Made by a program: the position numbers and the translations under genes. The notes below the pieces were generated by a model that saw nothing but the letters and a program-made list of their open reading frames with translations, searched no databases and was not told the DNA's origin. A stretch of 64,000 nucleotides of DNA from Spirosoma foliorum (lineage in GTDB: Bacteria > Bacteroidota > Bacteroidia > Cytophagales > Spirosomataceae), in the NCBI RefSeq assembly GCF_014117325.1, contig NZ_CP059732.1, positions 6,089,001 to 6,153,000 of the forward strand. Direction: 5' to 3'. Below, one piece after another: positions 9,701 to 17,104 of this stretch; positions within the stretch are counted from its first letter, which is position 1, and every line of letters starts with the position of its first letter.

Positions 9701-11391
9701 TCGTTCAGGACATTAAGGCCACCTATCGACTGCCGCTAGACAAGATTCCGCTACTCGACTGGATTGCCGCTGATGCCAGCTATGCAGTAGGCTATCAGTT
9801 CCAGGCCAACTCCTTCGGTATTGTCGATTCGCTTGGGGTACCGTTTGGTAACATCCTACGTAACAACCGCGAACGGGGTATTACAGGCCGGGTCGATTTA
9901 ATTCGATTGTACAATAAAATTCGCTACCTGCGCTTCGCCAATACACCCGCGCCAATACGGAAAAACTTTGCCCGTAACCCTGGTGATATTGAAGATATTG
10001 TGCGCGGAGAAAGTAAAATCCTGAAAAACTTTACACGCGCCTTATTGACCGTGCGCGGGATTAACTTTTCCTACAACTTGCAGGAATCTACGATTTTGCC
10101 CGGCTTCCTGCCAACTCCGAAATTTTTTGGCCTAAGTGCCGAAAACGCACCAGGTTTGGGCTTCGTGTTGGGAAGCCAGGACCATAGCATTGCCTATAAA
10201 GCTGCCCAGAAAGGCTGGTTATCGCCCAGTACGGTTCAGAATACAGCCTTCCAGCAAAATATTACCAAGAAGTTTACGGCTAGTACAACGCTGGAGCCAT
10301 TTAAAGACTTCCGAATGCAGATCAACTGGCGACTCGATCGAACCGACGCTTATCAGGAATACTATCGACCCGGCTCGCAGGGTGGCCCATTTGAAACCCA
10401 GACGCCCGTGCGAAGTGGCCAGTTTAGCATGTCTTTCTGGTCGTTCCGAACGGCGTTTAAAGGGTTGCGCTCCGACAATAGTTCGGTTTTATTTGATAGT
10501 CTTGAGCAATATCGATCCTATTTTGCTGGCGTATTGAATAAAAAAGCAGGCGAGGCAAATCGGGCGGGAACCTATGATGTCAATTCGCAAGACGTACTGA
10601 TTCCTTCATTCTTTGCCGCGTATAGTGGGCAGAAAAAAGAGAAAGCGAAGTTCTCGCCGTTCTATAATTTCCCATTACCGAACTGGCAGATCGCTTATAA
10701 CGGTATGTCGGGGCTAGGATTTATTCGAAAGAAATTCTCCTCATTTACGTTAAATCATAGTTATTCATCGACTTACAGCGTCGGTAACTTCATTTCGAAT
10801 CTGGATTATACAGCCGCTTACGTAAACCTGGCGGTACAGGACTTTGGTCCAAGGGTAGATCAGGTGACGAATCAGTTAGGGCAATTTGTGCCTATTGTGG
10901 CGATGAGTACCATTACGATGTCGGAGAAATTTGCGCCTTTAATTGGTGTCCAGTTCCAGACGAAGAATCGTATTAGTGGACAATTGGCCTTCAATCAGAG
11001 TCGGGATGTGGCGCTAAGTTTGTCGAATGCCCAGGTTGCTGAGCTAAGCAATAAGGACATAACGGCCTCTATGGGCTTTACGCGACAGAACTTCCGGATT
11101 CCATTCCGGATCAATGGAGCGTATAAGAAACTCAAAAACGACCTAACGTTCTCCTGTGCGTTGACATTCCGGGATACCCGAACTATTCAGCGAAAATTAG
11201 ATGCTGAGCAGATTGTGACCGCTGGTAATGTCAACTTCCAGTTGCGTCCGCAGATTAGCTATATTGTTAGCAAGCGTCTGAATTTCAACCTCTACTTCGA
11301 CCGCACGTTCAACGACCCACTCGTTTCGAACTCGTTCAAGCGAGCGACTACCGCTGGTGGTGTACAGGTGAAATTTAATCTGGCAGAGTAG
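3787..11391 (+). CDS. sprA: Cell surface protein SprA, type IX secretion translocon
   Basis: 2534 residues, slightly longer than the ~2400-residue Flavobacterium johnsoniae protein. A hydrophobic export segment lies at about residues 28-46 (WLIVGCWLLLGLGISFG), followed by a basic Ala/Arg-rich stretch. The body is rich in aromatic beta-strand sequence with SprA landmarks such as YLDDFEAART and the repeated long outer-membrane barrel segments. A Gly/Pro repeat (LPGLPKAPTLPGAPTLPG) occurs near residues 338-372. In F. johnsoniae SprA forms the very large outer-membrane barrel through which T9SS cargo and gliding adhesins leave the cell. It is monocistronic here, with its own promoter. Confidence 0.95.
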   Translation: MVNHYFVHSSVASHVIIPVSRLLFIPNGWLIVGCWLLLGLGISFGQNQPAPAKKGAAGRRQQAAADSARANARRRAIMRADSAKQAIQDRNDSIRALRSANRRPTVNWPDRRATRFSERPSKSPFILRDPKGVSTDFRLDPEGRIGVTERVRTGVSLSGAPTPNSVQGQTSAPTAGTSAPAATSPILPPSQFGLPYRPAETIPYSTYNQLQNQRVEQSVWREYGAKRDGQSALSGRGLVPKLELPPVIDRLFGGSQVDFKPNGFVTLDFGYLYQFNDNPAYPIRQRRSGNFLFNEQISINFNGKIGEKLGVLANFDTKASFNFENALKLNYKPGGGLPAFGTGQGLPGLPKAPTLPGAPTLPGMSAPGAPAFTPQNESILQGLEVGNISWAVNSQLIPGVQNLFGIKTQLRFGRLNATLVASQQRSRKSEIVLRGGTSNRPFEIRADSYDENQHFFLSQFFRANYEASLKTMPQVTSGVNITRIEVYVTNRTNTTESLRNIAGFQDLGEGNPYNLANPNLSPNTKNNLTPTANASNGLFSKLTANPTSGFRQVDQTNDQLTTSFQLTKGSDFDLLRGAKRLTDREYRLQADLGYISLVTPLRNDEILAVAYEYTYQGRRYKVGELTEDYQARKGDEVIVLKLLKSSTIRNNLQLPMWNLMMKNIYGLNSSQITRQGFQLRVIYKDDLTGMDNPNLQEGRRTQNRPLVQLFGMDRLNQQLDAQPDGNFDYVESYTIDSRYGKIIFPVLEPFGAYLEKQFDADEDNLKAKYVFGELYRGTQADAKQIAAKDKFYLKGSFQSGNGAEVQLPYGVNEQSVTVTAGGVPLVAGSDYVLEAQIGKLRIINESVTNSGREIRISYEQPDLFQNQIRTLIGTHLDYVVNKDVSIGLTAMHMKETPAGFLTRVALGNEPVNNTILGINANIRKDAPGLTRLLDALPGVQTKEMSTVQFNGEVAQLFPGTNQKARNESYLDDFEAARTIFDLTRQPTRWRLGSTPQQFPQGSFADPLPFAYNRARVSVYTVDPSIFGSTGLLGVSSNIDVEDANKHMYERPFLPQELFPGRSARPVQLPENILDVAYFPSERGMYNYNPNLDANGLLPNPTQNFGAVTRAIASDIDFDNANVENITFWLMDPFVKGDAGDIRYGPGANQVLKGGTRKSGGKLVFNLGDVSEDVVKDSRYEFENGFPLDSAISTRNPGTETTAWGKAPTRQFVTNAFQSGSRAQQDIGLDGLSSQPNIPSGVTAEKDFFKNYLNAIRPKISADAYNEIEGDPSGDDFKFYLGDDADQQKYIIARYKKYMGMENNSPENTSANQYLTPASTTLPDIEDLNIDNTINDNEAYYEYEMDLQPDKLEVGQTKYIVDKVTVSTPGGPVNWYQFRIPVREPLRKVGDINGYKSIRFMRMYLTGFADPVVLRFAELQMEANQYRKYTGDLTQHGLQEVPEPYDANFTVSTVNIEENSSTQTTTAGGDKYQYTVPPGYVRDRDYTQPNIVELNEQSMRLSVTGLRDGDSRGAFKNTNYNLLFRERLKMFVHMHNNETESGKVSAFVRLGTDYTDNYYEIEIPGLIATPAGNQAPEVVWPDGNALDIALNELITLKANRNREFGRKTSLPFTQPSADKHYLLTVVGNPDLSSVQSIMIGMRNPKMLGDGEQPKTFTIWVDELRASGYDQHAGVAAVGALNMKLADLGTLTASGRITTFGFGGVQTRIGERALETTTEFGVSSALAIDKFLPASWGMKIPLYVNYDHRNVDPHFDPLDPDTPLQTSLSTKPESERDSYRQLVQDNTTRRGYNFSNVRKVKTAPNSKSHFWDFENFAFTYAFNDMKRTNILTQEYLQRQNRGGISYTYSAQPKPFEPFRNVASFEAPYLRWLKDFNLTLLPSLVSIRTDMDRSFIKTQLRSSDLTTNGILPQFEKYFLFNRYYDLTWNLTRSLILTYHAQANAIIDEPAGDINTQAKRDSIINSIKHLGRMKNFVQDIKATYRLPLDKIPLLDWIAADASYAVGYQFQANSFGIVDSLGVPFGNILRNNRERGITGRVDLIRLYNKIRYLRFANTPAPIRKNFARNPGDIEDIVRGESKILKNFTRALLTVRGINFSYNLQESTILPGFLPTPKFFGLSAENAPGLGFVLGSQDHSIAYKAAQKGWLSPSTVQNTAFQQNITKKFTASTTLEPFKDFRMQINWRLDRTDAYQEYYRPGSQGGPFETQTPVRSGQFSMSFWSFRTAFKGLRSDNSSVLFDSLEQYRSYFAGVLNKKAGEANRAGTYDVNSQDVLIPSFFAAYSGQKKEKAKFSPFYNFPLPNWQIAYNGMSGLGFIRKKFSSFTLNHSYSSTYSVGNFISNLDYTAAYVNLAVQDFGPRVDQVTNQLGQFVPIVAMSTITMSEKFAPLIGVQFQTKNRISGQLAFNQSRDVALSLSNAQVAELSNKDITASMGFTRQNFRIPFRINGAYKKLKNDLTFSCALTFRDTRTIQRKLDAEQIVTAGNVNFQLRPQISYIVSKRLNFNLYFDRTFNDPLVSNSFKRATTAGGVQVKFNLAE

Positions 11392-11438
11392 AAGGCTCGT
11401 CAGAACGAGGGTTTACAGAACTCAAGTCAGTTCGTTAA

Positions 11439-11469
11439 TTGTTTATACTTCTGAGAATCGCTACGTTTG
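11439..11469 (+). promoter_or_regulatory. Bacteroidota-type promoter
   Basis: TTG at 11439-11441 and TACGTTTG at 11462-11469, spaced 20 nt, match the phylum's promoter consensus and lie 20 nt before the next gene. Confidence 0.7.
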
Positions 11470-11489
11470 TATACTAAATAGTAAAAACC

Positions 11490-11699
11490 ATGGAAAAGCA
11501 GAAAGAAGTTAAAGCTATCCGAGCGGAGGATTTAACGCCCGAACAACGGGAAAAATGGCTGGCTTTTTATCGGAAGGCAATGCAGCGCAAACGCGAAACA
11601 CAAGCCGAAATGCGCGAGTATGCAAAGACGGAAGAATACAAAGAATCGATGAAACGATTAAAAGAAAGAAATGCAGAACGAGGAACACCGTTCATATGA
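11490..11699 (+). CDS. Small charged helical protein
   Basis: 69 residues, nearly all helix-forming and highly charged (EDLTPEQREKWLAFYRKAMQRK), with no Cys, membrane segment or recognised domain. A good promoter stands just upstream, which supports expression. Its end overlaps the start of the DUF6169 frame by 29 nt, suggesting the two are cotranscribed. The function is unknown. Confidence 0.6.
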   Translation: MEKQKEVKAIRAEDLTPEQREKWLAFYRKAMQRKRETQAEMREYAKTEEYKESMKRLKERNAERGTPFI

Positions 11700-12172
11700 T
11701 TTTGATTTTGCCGGAGGATTTGATAACCGATACAATTTTAAAACCGTTAATGAGATTTCTTATAGCGTTCGATTTAAACCTGGAGCGGACTATGTATTAC
11801 CCGGAGAATACTGGCGGGATAACTTTTATGAGCTAGTTGTTGAAGTTGCATCTGCTCCTGACCCTACTCATATTCCTGCAGATCGTGCCATTTTTCCAAC
11901 GATTGTAGCCCATCATTTCTGATTTTTTCACCGTTCACGAACGGGTTATTCTGTATATCTGCGATGACTCTGACTCTCGCGAATTAGCTCGCAAGCGTAA
12001 ATTTGATAACTGGTTTAACCGAAGCAGGAATCATCCGTTTGAGAAATATGACCTTCCGTCAGTAATTAGTGGGCCTGAGCAATACTTTGCGTCAATATTT
12101 TTTCGATACGACAACCCCTTCCGTCACGCTATCATTGCCGCTTTTGAGGACTTAGCAAACGGCGAGAAATAA
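11671..12172 (+). pseudogene. DUF6169 family gene, broken by a +1 frameshift
   Basis: The first part (11671-11922, 83 residues) reads through YDFDF and RAIFPTIVA and then meets a stop. The second part (11912-12172) continues in the next frame as ISDFFTVHERVILYIC, then ARKRKFDNWF, and ends DLANGEK. Joined, they give one protein of about 165 residues with the usual layout of DUF6169, a Bacteroidota family of unknown function. Deleting one C from the CCC at 11909-11911 would restore a single frame. It may be a real mutation or a sequencing error; a programmed +1 shift is less likely because no slippery site is evident. Confidence 0.7.
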
Positions 12173-12191
12173 TTCCTTTTCTGACAATCAA

Positions 12192-12536
12192 TCAATCAGG
12201 AAACAGGCCAATCTTTTTGCGTAAATACGCTCTGACCTGTTCAATTTCTGCAGCGGCTTCGTCTATTTTCTGGAGTTGGGCTTCCAGAATGGCTCGTTTT
12301 TCTAAGTTCGTCAGTTTGCCCGCTCGCCAGTCGACGAACTTTTCCTGTATATCCTTGAGTGTGAAGCCCATTGCTTTAATAAACTTAATTTGCAGCAATC
12401 CCGCTACGTGCGATTCGTCGTATTGGCGATGTCCCCGTCGGCTATGGCGATTGCCTTGTAGTAAATTCAACTTCTCGTAAAATCGGATGGTGTCGGGCGT
12501 TACCCCTGTTCGATTGGCTAGTTCACCGATGTGCAT
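12192..12536 (-). CDS. MerR family transcriptional regulator
   Basis: With the start at 12536 the protein has 114 residues. The N-terminus MHIGELANRTGVTPDTIRFYEK is a classic MerR winged-helix domain. A dimerisation coiled coil follows (about residues 75-105, LEKRAILEAQLQKIDEAAAEIEQ). There is no C-terminal Cys metal site. A longer frame reaches 12581 but would put the operator palindrome inside the gene, so the inner Met is preferred. It diverges from an SDR gene across 63-81 bp that hold a MerR-type operator, so it probably controls that gene and itself. The inducer is unknown. Confidence 0.85.
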   Translation of the reverse strand: MHIGELANRTGVTPDTIRFYEKLNLLQGNRHSRRGHRQYDESHVAGLLQIKFIKAMGFTLKDIQEKFVDWRAGKLTNLEKRAILEAQLQKIDEAAAEIEQVRAYLRKKIGLFPD

Positions 12537-12554
12537 TTCGTAAAAAAATGAGCG

Positions 12555-12585
12555 TTGTGGGAATTCTGGAGTTAACTCCAATTTG
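12555..12585 (+). promoter_or_regulatory. MerR-type operator between promoter elements
   Basis: A perfect 14-bp palindrome TGGAGTTAACTCCA (12567-12580) lies between a -33 TTG (12555-12557) and a -7-like CCAATTTG (12578-12585), spaced 20 nt. MerR proteins bind such palindromes inside an over-long spacer and untwist it. The facing merR gene makes it the obvious ligand. Confidence 0.65.
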
Positions 12586-12617
12586 TTCGCTATACGAATA
12601 TGAAACCATTCTCAACA

Positions 12618-13430
12618 ATGACAAAAACAATTTTCATCACTGGTGCGTCCAGTGGTCTTGGCAAAGCTGCTGCGATTCTGTTTGCGAACAAGGGCTGGAA
12701 CGTGATTGCCACGATGCGCAATCCCGAAAATGAAACGGAACTTACCCAAATCTCTGCCATTAAGCTCCTGCCGCTCGACGTCACAAACCTCGAACAGATA
12801 CAATCTACTGTGCAGCAAGTGATTGACTCAAGTGAGGTAGATGTAGTATTCAACAATGCTGGCTACGGTTTGGTTGGCCCTTTAGAAGGCACAACCGACG
12901 TGCAGATTGTGAAACAGCTGGAAACAAATCTGCTGGGTGTCATTCGGGTTACGCAGGCATTTATCCCACATTTCAGAGCAAAACAAGCCGGTTTGTTTAT
13001 TAGCACTACGTCAATTGGCGGTTTAGTGGCCTTCCCATTCAACTCGGTATATCATGCTACCAAATGGGCCTTGGAAGGATGGAGTGAAAGCATGTCGTTC
13101 GAGCTATCCAAGTTTGGTATTGGTATCAAAACAGTTTCTCCGGGCGGTATCACAACTGATTTTTCAGGTCGTTCCATTGTGCGAACATCGCACGAGGCTT
13201 ACACGGATCAACTAAATAAAGTAGTTGCCGCCTTTAGTGATCCGGCTCGCCGTGCCAATTACTCAACTGCCGAAAAAATAGCTGAAGTTGTGTATGAAGC
13301 GGCTACGGATGGCAAAAATCAATTGCGGTACGTGGCTGGTGCAGATGCCAAAGCATTATATGCGCAACGCTTACAAGTGGGCGACGAAGTATTCAGGAAA
13401 GCCGTTGATGATCGGTTTTTTAATGAGTAA
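12618..13430 (+). CDS. SDR family oxidoreductase
   Basis: 270 residues from the Met at 12618 (an alternative start lies at 12600). The cofactor loop is TGASSGLGKAA, the structural motif is NNAG, and the active site is Ser (STTSIGG) with YHATK. These are the marks of a classical NAD(P)-dependent short-chain dehydrogenase/reductase. The later start leaves a more normal leader after the promoter. Divergence from the MerR gene suggests induction by a small molecule or redox cue. The substrate is not predictable. Confidence 0.85.
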   Translation: MTKTIFITGASSGLGKAAAILFANKGWNVIATMRNPENETELTQISAIKLLPLDVTNLEQIQSTVQQVIDSSEVDVVFNNAGYGLVGPLEGTTDVQIVKQLETNLLGVIRVTQAFIPHFRAKQAGLFISTTSIGGLVAFPFNSVYHATKWALEGWSESMSFELSKFGIGIKTVSPGGITTDFSGRSIVRTSHEAYTDQLNKVVAAFSDPARRANYSTAEKIAEVVYEAATDGKNQLRYVAGADAKALYAQRLQVGDEVFRKAVDDRFFNE

Positions 13431-13554
13431 AGCCGTACAGGCTACTGCCTTATCTATTCGTTGCATCACAATTTAGTAACCTTGATACCGGGCGTCTCGA
13501 TCAACAATCGGCCTAGTATCCCGGTTGACTTAACAAACCCCAATAAACGAACGT

Positions 13555-14613
13555 ATGAAATACAACCATCTCGGAAATACCGGCGTATTAGTTTCCGAAA
13601 TCTGCCTGGGTACCATGACCTTCGGAGGGAATGGCTATTGGAAAGCAATGGGCGAGCTTCAGCAGAATGCCGTCAACGATATTGTAAAAGCCGCACTGGA
13701 TAGTGGCATTAATTTCATTGATACCGCCAACGTTTACTCCTTCGGCGAATCGGAACGATTGCTGGGGCAGTCGTTGAAAACGCTTGGGGTGTCGCGCGAT
13801 GAACTGGTGATTGCCACGAAAGTTCGTGGACGTATGGGCGAAGGCAAGAACCAAGTTGGCCTAGGTCGTCTGCAAATCATGCAGCAGATTGAAGGTAGTC
13901 TGAAACGCCTTCAGGTTGATCATGTCGACCTGTATCAGATTCACGGATTTGACCCAATAACACCGCTTGAAGAAACCATGCGGGGACTGGAAGATGTGGT
14001 CAGAAGTGGTAAAGTGCGCTACATTGGCTGCTCAAATCTGGCCGCCTGGCAAGTGATGAAAGCCAATGGCATTGCGGAGAAAAACGGTTGGACAAAGTTT
14101 GTGTCGACCCAGAATTATTATTCCATCGCTGGTCGTGATCTCGAAAATGAAATCGTGCCAATGGTACAGGATCAGCAGATGGCTATTTTACCCTGGAGTC
14201 CATTGGCGGGTGGTTTCTTATCTGGAAAATATACCCGTGAAAACAAACCCGAAGGCGATTCGCGTCGATTGGCGTTCGACTTTCCCCCTGTCAATCAGGA
14301 GCGTGCTTACGACATTATTGAGGTAATGCAAACCATTGCTGAAGCACACGGCGTTTCGGTCGCCCGGATTGCGTTGGCTTGGGTATTGGCCAAACCTGGT
14401 GTGACAAGCGTTATTATTGGCGCCAAAAACACCGACCAGCTTGCCGATAATATTAAAGCAGTAGAAGTAAGCCTGACCAGCGAGCAACTTGAGCAGCTCG
14501 ATCAGGTCAGTTCAACCACGAAGCCCTATCCACAATGGATGATTCAACGACAGAGTAGTGATCGGCTTGGGGCTTATAATTTCTCACCCAATCAATCGAC
14601 AGTGGCAAAGTAA
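13555..14613 (+). CDS. Aldo/keto reductase
   Basis: 352 residues. The catalytic tetrad is visible: Asp and Tyr in FIDTANVYSFGESE, Lys in ATKVRG and His in YQIHGFD. The C-terminal cofactor site IIGAKNTDQLADN is typical of NADPH-dependent reductases of the YajO/Tas-like branch. It lies 124 bp after the SDR gene on the same strand; no terminator separates them, so they may share control. The natural substrate is unknown. Confidence 0.88.
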   Translation: MKYNHLGNTGVLVSEICLGTMTFGGNGYWKAMGELQQNAVNDIVKAALDSGINFIDTANVYSFGESERLLGQSLKTLGVSRDELVIATKVRGRMGEGKNQVGLGRLQIMQQIEGSLKRLQVDHVDLYQIHGFDPITPLEETMRGLEDVVRSGKVRYIGCSNLAAWQVMKANGIAEKNGWTKFVSTQNYYSIAGRDLENEIVPMVQDQQMAILPWSPLAGGFLSGKYTRENKPEGDSRRLAFDFPPVNQERAYDIIEVMQTIAEAHGVSVARIALAWVLAKPGVTSVIIGAKNTDQLADNIKAVEVSLTSEQLEQLDQVSSTTKPYPQWMIQRQSSDRLGAYNFSPNQSTVAK

Positions 14614-14620
14614 TGCAGTC

Positions 14621-14653
14621 GGGAAGCCGTTTATAACTAAAGTGCGGCTTCCC
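14621..14653 (+). terminator. Hairpin after aldo/keto reductase
   Basis: Nine-bp arms at 14621-14629 and 14645-14653 directly follow the stop codon; no strong U-run follows, so termination may be weak. Confidence 0.4.
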
Positions 14654-14669
14654 AACCGTATTACCGTTT

Positions 14670-14699
14670 GCAAATACGGCATCATCTGCCGTATTTTGC
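14670..14699. repeat. Hairpin before gcvH
   Basis: Imperfect inverted repeat, arms 14670-14681 and 14687-14699, in the short leader before gcvH. It could be a second terminator for the upstream gene or leader structure. Confidence 0.4.
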
Positions 14700-14724
14700 G
14701 GGTATAAATTAAGACTCCTTTACA

Positions 14725-15108
14725 ATGAATTTTCCCGCAGAGCTAAGTTATACGGAGGATCACGAGTGGATTCGAATCGAAGATGATGGTACCGCCGTAA
14801 TTGGCATTACTGAATTCGCACAAAATGAATTGGGCGATATTATTTTCATTGACGTTAATACGGTCGGTCAATCACTCGGAAAAGGGGATGTTTTTGGTGC
14901 TGTTGAAGCTGTAAAAACGGTATCGGACCTATTTTTACCAGTCGAAGGCGAAGTTCTCGAACTGAATCCTGCCATTGAAAAAAGCCCCGAACTGTTGAAT
15001 AGTGATCCATATGGTGAAGGGTGGATTATTCGCCTGAAACCTGTCGATGCCGGAGCAAAAGATGGTTTACTATCTGCCGATGCCTACCGGGAGTTGATAG
15101 GTGCCTAA
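14725..15108 (+). CDS. gcvH: Glycine cleavage system H protein
   Basis: 127 residues, the normal length. GcvH carries a lipoyl arm that moves the aminomethyl group between the P, T and L proteins of glycine cleavage. The lipoylation site is Lys64 in GAVEAVKTVSDLF, and the N-terminal YTEDHEWIR is also characteristic. gcvP and gcvT are not in the window. A U-tailed hairpin follows. Confidence 0.97.
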   Translation: MNFPAELSYTEDHEWIRIEDDGTAVIGITEFAQNELGDIIFIDVNTVGQSLGKGDVFGAVEAVKTVSDLFLPVEGEVLELNPAIEKSPELLNSDPYGEGWIIRLKPVDAGAKDGLLSADAYRELIGA

Positions 15109-15129
15109 TTCGCTGAATAGATTAATTGG

Positions 15130-15153
15130 AGGCTCCGAAAGGGGCCTTTTTTT
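15130..15153 (+). terminator. gcvH terminator
   Basis: Seven-bp GC-rich stem (15130-15136 and 15141-15147, one G-U pair) with a GAAA loop and a run of seven T. Confidence 0.8.
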
Positions 15154-15207
15154 CGATAATTACTTCATATGCAGCCCTCTTCTAAAAACGGGAGAGGGGA
15201 ATTTTCT

Positions 15208-16530
15208 ATGCAATTTCTAATCCGTTCTGCCCGTGTTGTTGATGCTGCTTCATCGTTGAATGGGCAGGTAGTTGATATCTTGGTTGACAACGGCCTGATT
15301 CGTCAAGTTGGCGAAAATTTGTCTGCCGATGCCAGCAGCATGGTCATCGAGTCGGATAATTTGCATGTGTCACCCGGCTGGGTCGATATGCGGGTCTTAG
15401 CGCAGGACCCTGGCTACGAGCACAAGGAAGATCTGAACAGTGTTTGTAAGGCTGCCGCTGTTGGTGGTTTTACCGACATTGCGGTGCTACCAAACACACA
15501 GCCGGTTATCGACGACAAAGGAACGCTTGGTTATGTCCGACGCATGGCCGAAGGGCAGCCCGTAAATGTCCACGTTATTGCTGCTATAACGAAAAAAGCA
15601 GCTGGCGTTGATTTTACGGAAATGCTTGACCTGCATCATGCAGGCGCTGTTGCGTTTTCTGATGGTACCCATCCGCTTCAGAACCCTGATCTATTGCTCA
15701 AAACGTTACAATATCTGCAACCGGTTAATGGACTACTCATGAATCGGCCAGAAGAGCAATTGCTGACTCAGTTCGGTCAAATGCATGAGGGCATTCAAAG
15801 CACCTTACTCGGTCTGAAAGGCATGCCAGCCCTCGCCGAAGAACTCATCGTAGAGCGCGATTTGCGGTTGCTGGATTATGTTTTAGAGCAAGGGGCAGAG
15901 GGGAAAAGGCAAAGGACTGATGCTGTATCGAGTCAACAACAAACAGTCCTCCACTTTTCAACGATTTCGACCGCCCGTTCGGTGGAGTTGATTCGGCAGG
16001 CGAAGGCGCAGGGATTACCTGTTAGTTGCGATGTCGCAGTTCATCAACTTGTTTTCAATGATACAGCCTTATCGGGTTTTGATACAAATCTGAAAGTGAA
16101 TCCACCATTCCGTTCAGAAACGGATGTGGCTGCTCTCTGGGCGGGTCTGGCCGATGGCACGATTGACGCCATTGTATCAGATCACGCTCCTCAGGATGCT
16201 GAAAGTAAAAACCTGGAGTTCGATCAGGCGGAATTTGGCATAATTGGTCTGGAAACAGTTTTCCCCATTTTGGCCAGTCATAATCAGGGGAGATTGTCCT
16301 GGGCACAACTCATTGAAAAACTCACCACACGCCCTCGTCAAATTCTGCGACTTCCTGCGTTGAGCATTGCCGAAGGACAGTCGTCCTGTTTAACGCTTTT
16401 TGATCCGACTAGCACGTGGCACTATGAACGCACGTTCTCCAAGTCGAAAAATTCTCCATTTCTAGGTCAGTCGTTCACCGGACGCGTAGTCGGTATTGTA
16501 CATCACGGCCAATTTAAGCCAGCTAAATGA
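15208..16530 (+). CDS. Dihydroorotase homologue lacking metal ligands
   Basis: 440 residues from the Met at 15208; an earlier Met at 15169 adds residues unlike the family. The amidohydrolase fold is recognisable (LIRSARVVDAASSLNG, VLPNTQPVIDDKGTL, SDHAPQDAESKN). However, the strand-1 motif of active dihydroorotases (DxHxHxREPG) reads DMRVLAQDPG at 60-69, so both zinc His and the substrate Arg are gone, and a later HHL reads HQL. It is probably a non-catalytic PyrC-like protein, perhaps a partner of aspartate transcarbamoylase, while a true PyrC lies elsewhere. It overlaps the next gene by 4 bp. Confidence 0.8.
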   Translation: MQFLIRSARVVDAASSLNGQVVDILVDNGLIRQVGENLSADASSMVIESDNLHVSPGWVDMRVLAQDPGYEHKEDLNSVCKAAAVGGFTDIAVLPNTQPVIDDKGTLGYVRRMAEGQPVNVHVIAAITKKAAGVDFTEMLDLHHAGAVAFSDGTHPLQNPDLLLKTLQYLQPVNGLLMNRPEEQLLTQFGQMHEGIQSTLLGLKGMPALAEELIVERDLRLLDYVLEQGAEGKRQRTDAVSSQQQTVLHFSTISTARSVELIRQAKAQGLPVSCDVAVHQLVFNDTALSGFDTNLKVNPPFRSETDVAALWAGLADGTIDAIVSDHAPQDAESKNLEFDQAEFGIIGLETVFPILASHNQGRLSWAQLIEKLTTRPRQILRLPALSIAEGQSSCLTLFDPTSTWHYERTFSKSKNSPFLGQSFTGRVVGIVHHGQFKPAK

Positions 16531-17078
16531 AAAGTATTCTGAATTACTTTAATCACCCGTTGCTAAAAATCCCGCTTCTGGCTGGATTGCTAACGGGTGT
16601 TTTGTGTTTCCTGTATTTCCTGGCGCTGTATGCCATTGGTGTTCCCCCGTTAGGAAACATTCGAGTGCTGGATTTCGGCATTCATATTATTGTGATGGCC
16701 GCTACAGTCTGGTATTACCGAAAATATATTGGCCATGGTCGGCTGCATTTGTGGGAAGGGTTAACCATTGGTTACGTCTTGAACACAGTTGCGGCCTTAG
16801 TGACCGGCTGGCTGATTTATCTGTTTATTACTCAAATTGATCCGGGCGTGTTTGCTGAATATGTAGTTAATTCTAAAAAGCTCTTATTAGATGGCAAAAA
16901 GCAACTCACCGATCAGTTTGGCCCGGAAACCTTTGCCGAACAGTGGAGTAAAGTTGTCAATATGCAGCCTTCGGTGCTGCTTCCCGATGAGTTGACGAAA
17001 AAAACAGCGTTAGCAGTACTGCCCGTACTCATTATTTCGCTTATTTTCCGAAAGCAGGACTATAGTGTTTTGCGATAA
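16527..17078 (+). CDS. DUF4199 membrane protein
   Basis: 183 residues. It overlaps the upstream stop by ATGA, so the genes are translationally coupled. Four hydrophobic segments are seen at about 15-38, 48-62, 82-102 and 160-174, with a polar loop of some 55 residues before the last. The pattern fits DUF4199, a Bacteroidota inner-membrane family of unknown function. Confidence 0.75.
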   Translation: MKSILNYFNHPLLKIPLLAGLLTGVLCFLYFLALYAIGVPPLGNIRVLDFGIHIIVMAATVWYYRKYIGHGRLHLWEGLTIGYVLNTVAALVTGWLIYLFITQIDPGVFAEYVVNSKKLLLDGKKQLTDQFGPETFAEQWSKVVNMQPSVLLPDELTKKTALAVLPVLIISLIFRKQDYSVLR

Positions 17079-17104
17079 TCCGATCTAATTATTAGCCCAA
17101 GATT

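Noticed and set aside
4047..10537. Many frames of 60-133 codons inside sprA on both strands
   Set aside because: All overlap a continuous, recognisable SprA reading frame and read as shadows.
12537..12581. N-terminal extension of the MerR gene
   Set aside because: It would place the operator palindrome in the coding region and adds residues unlike any MerR start.
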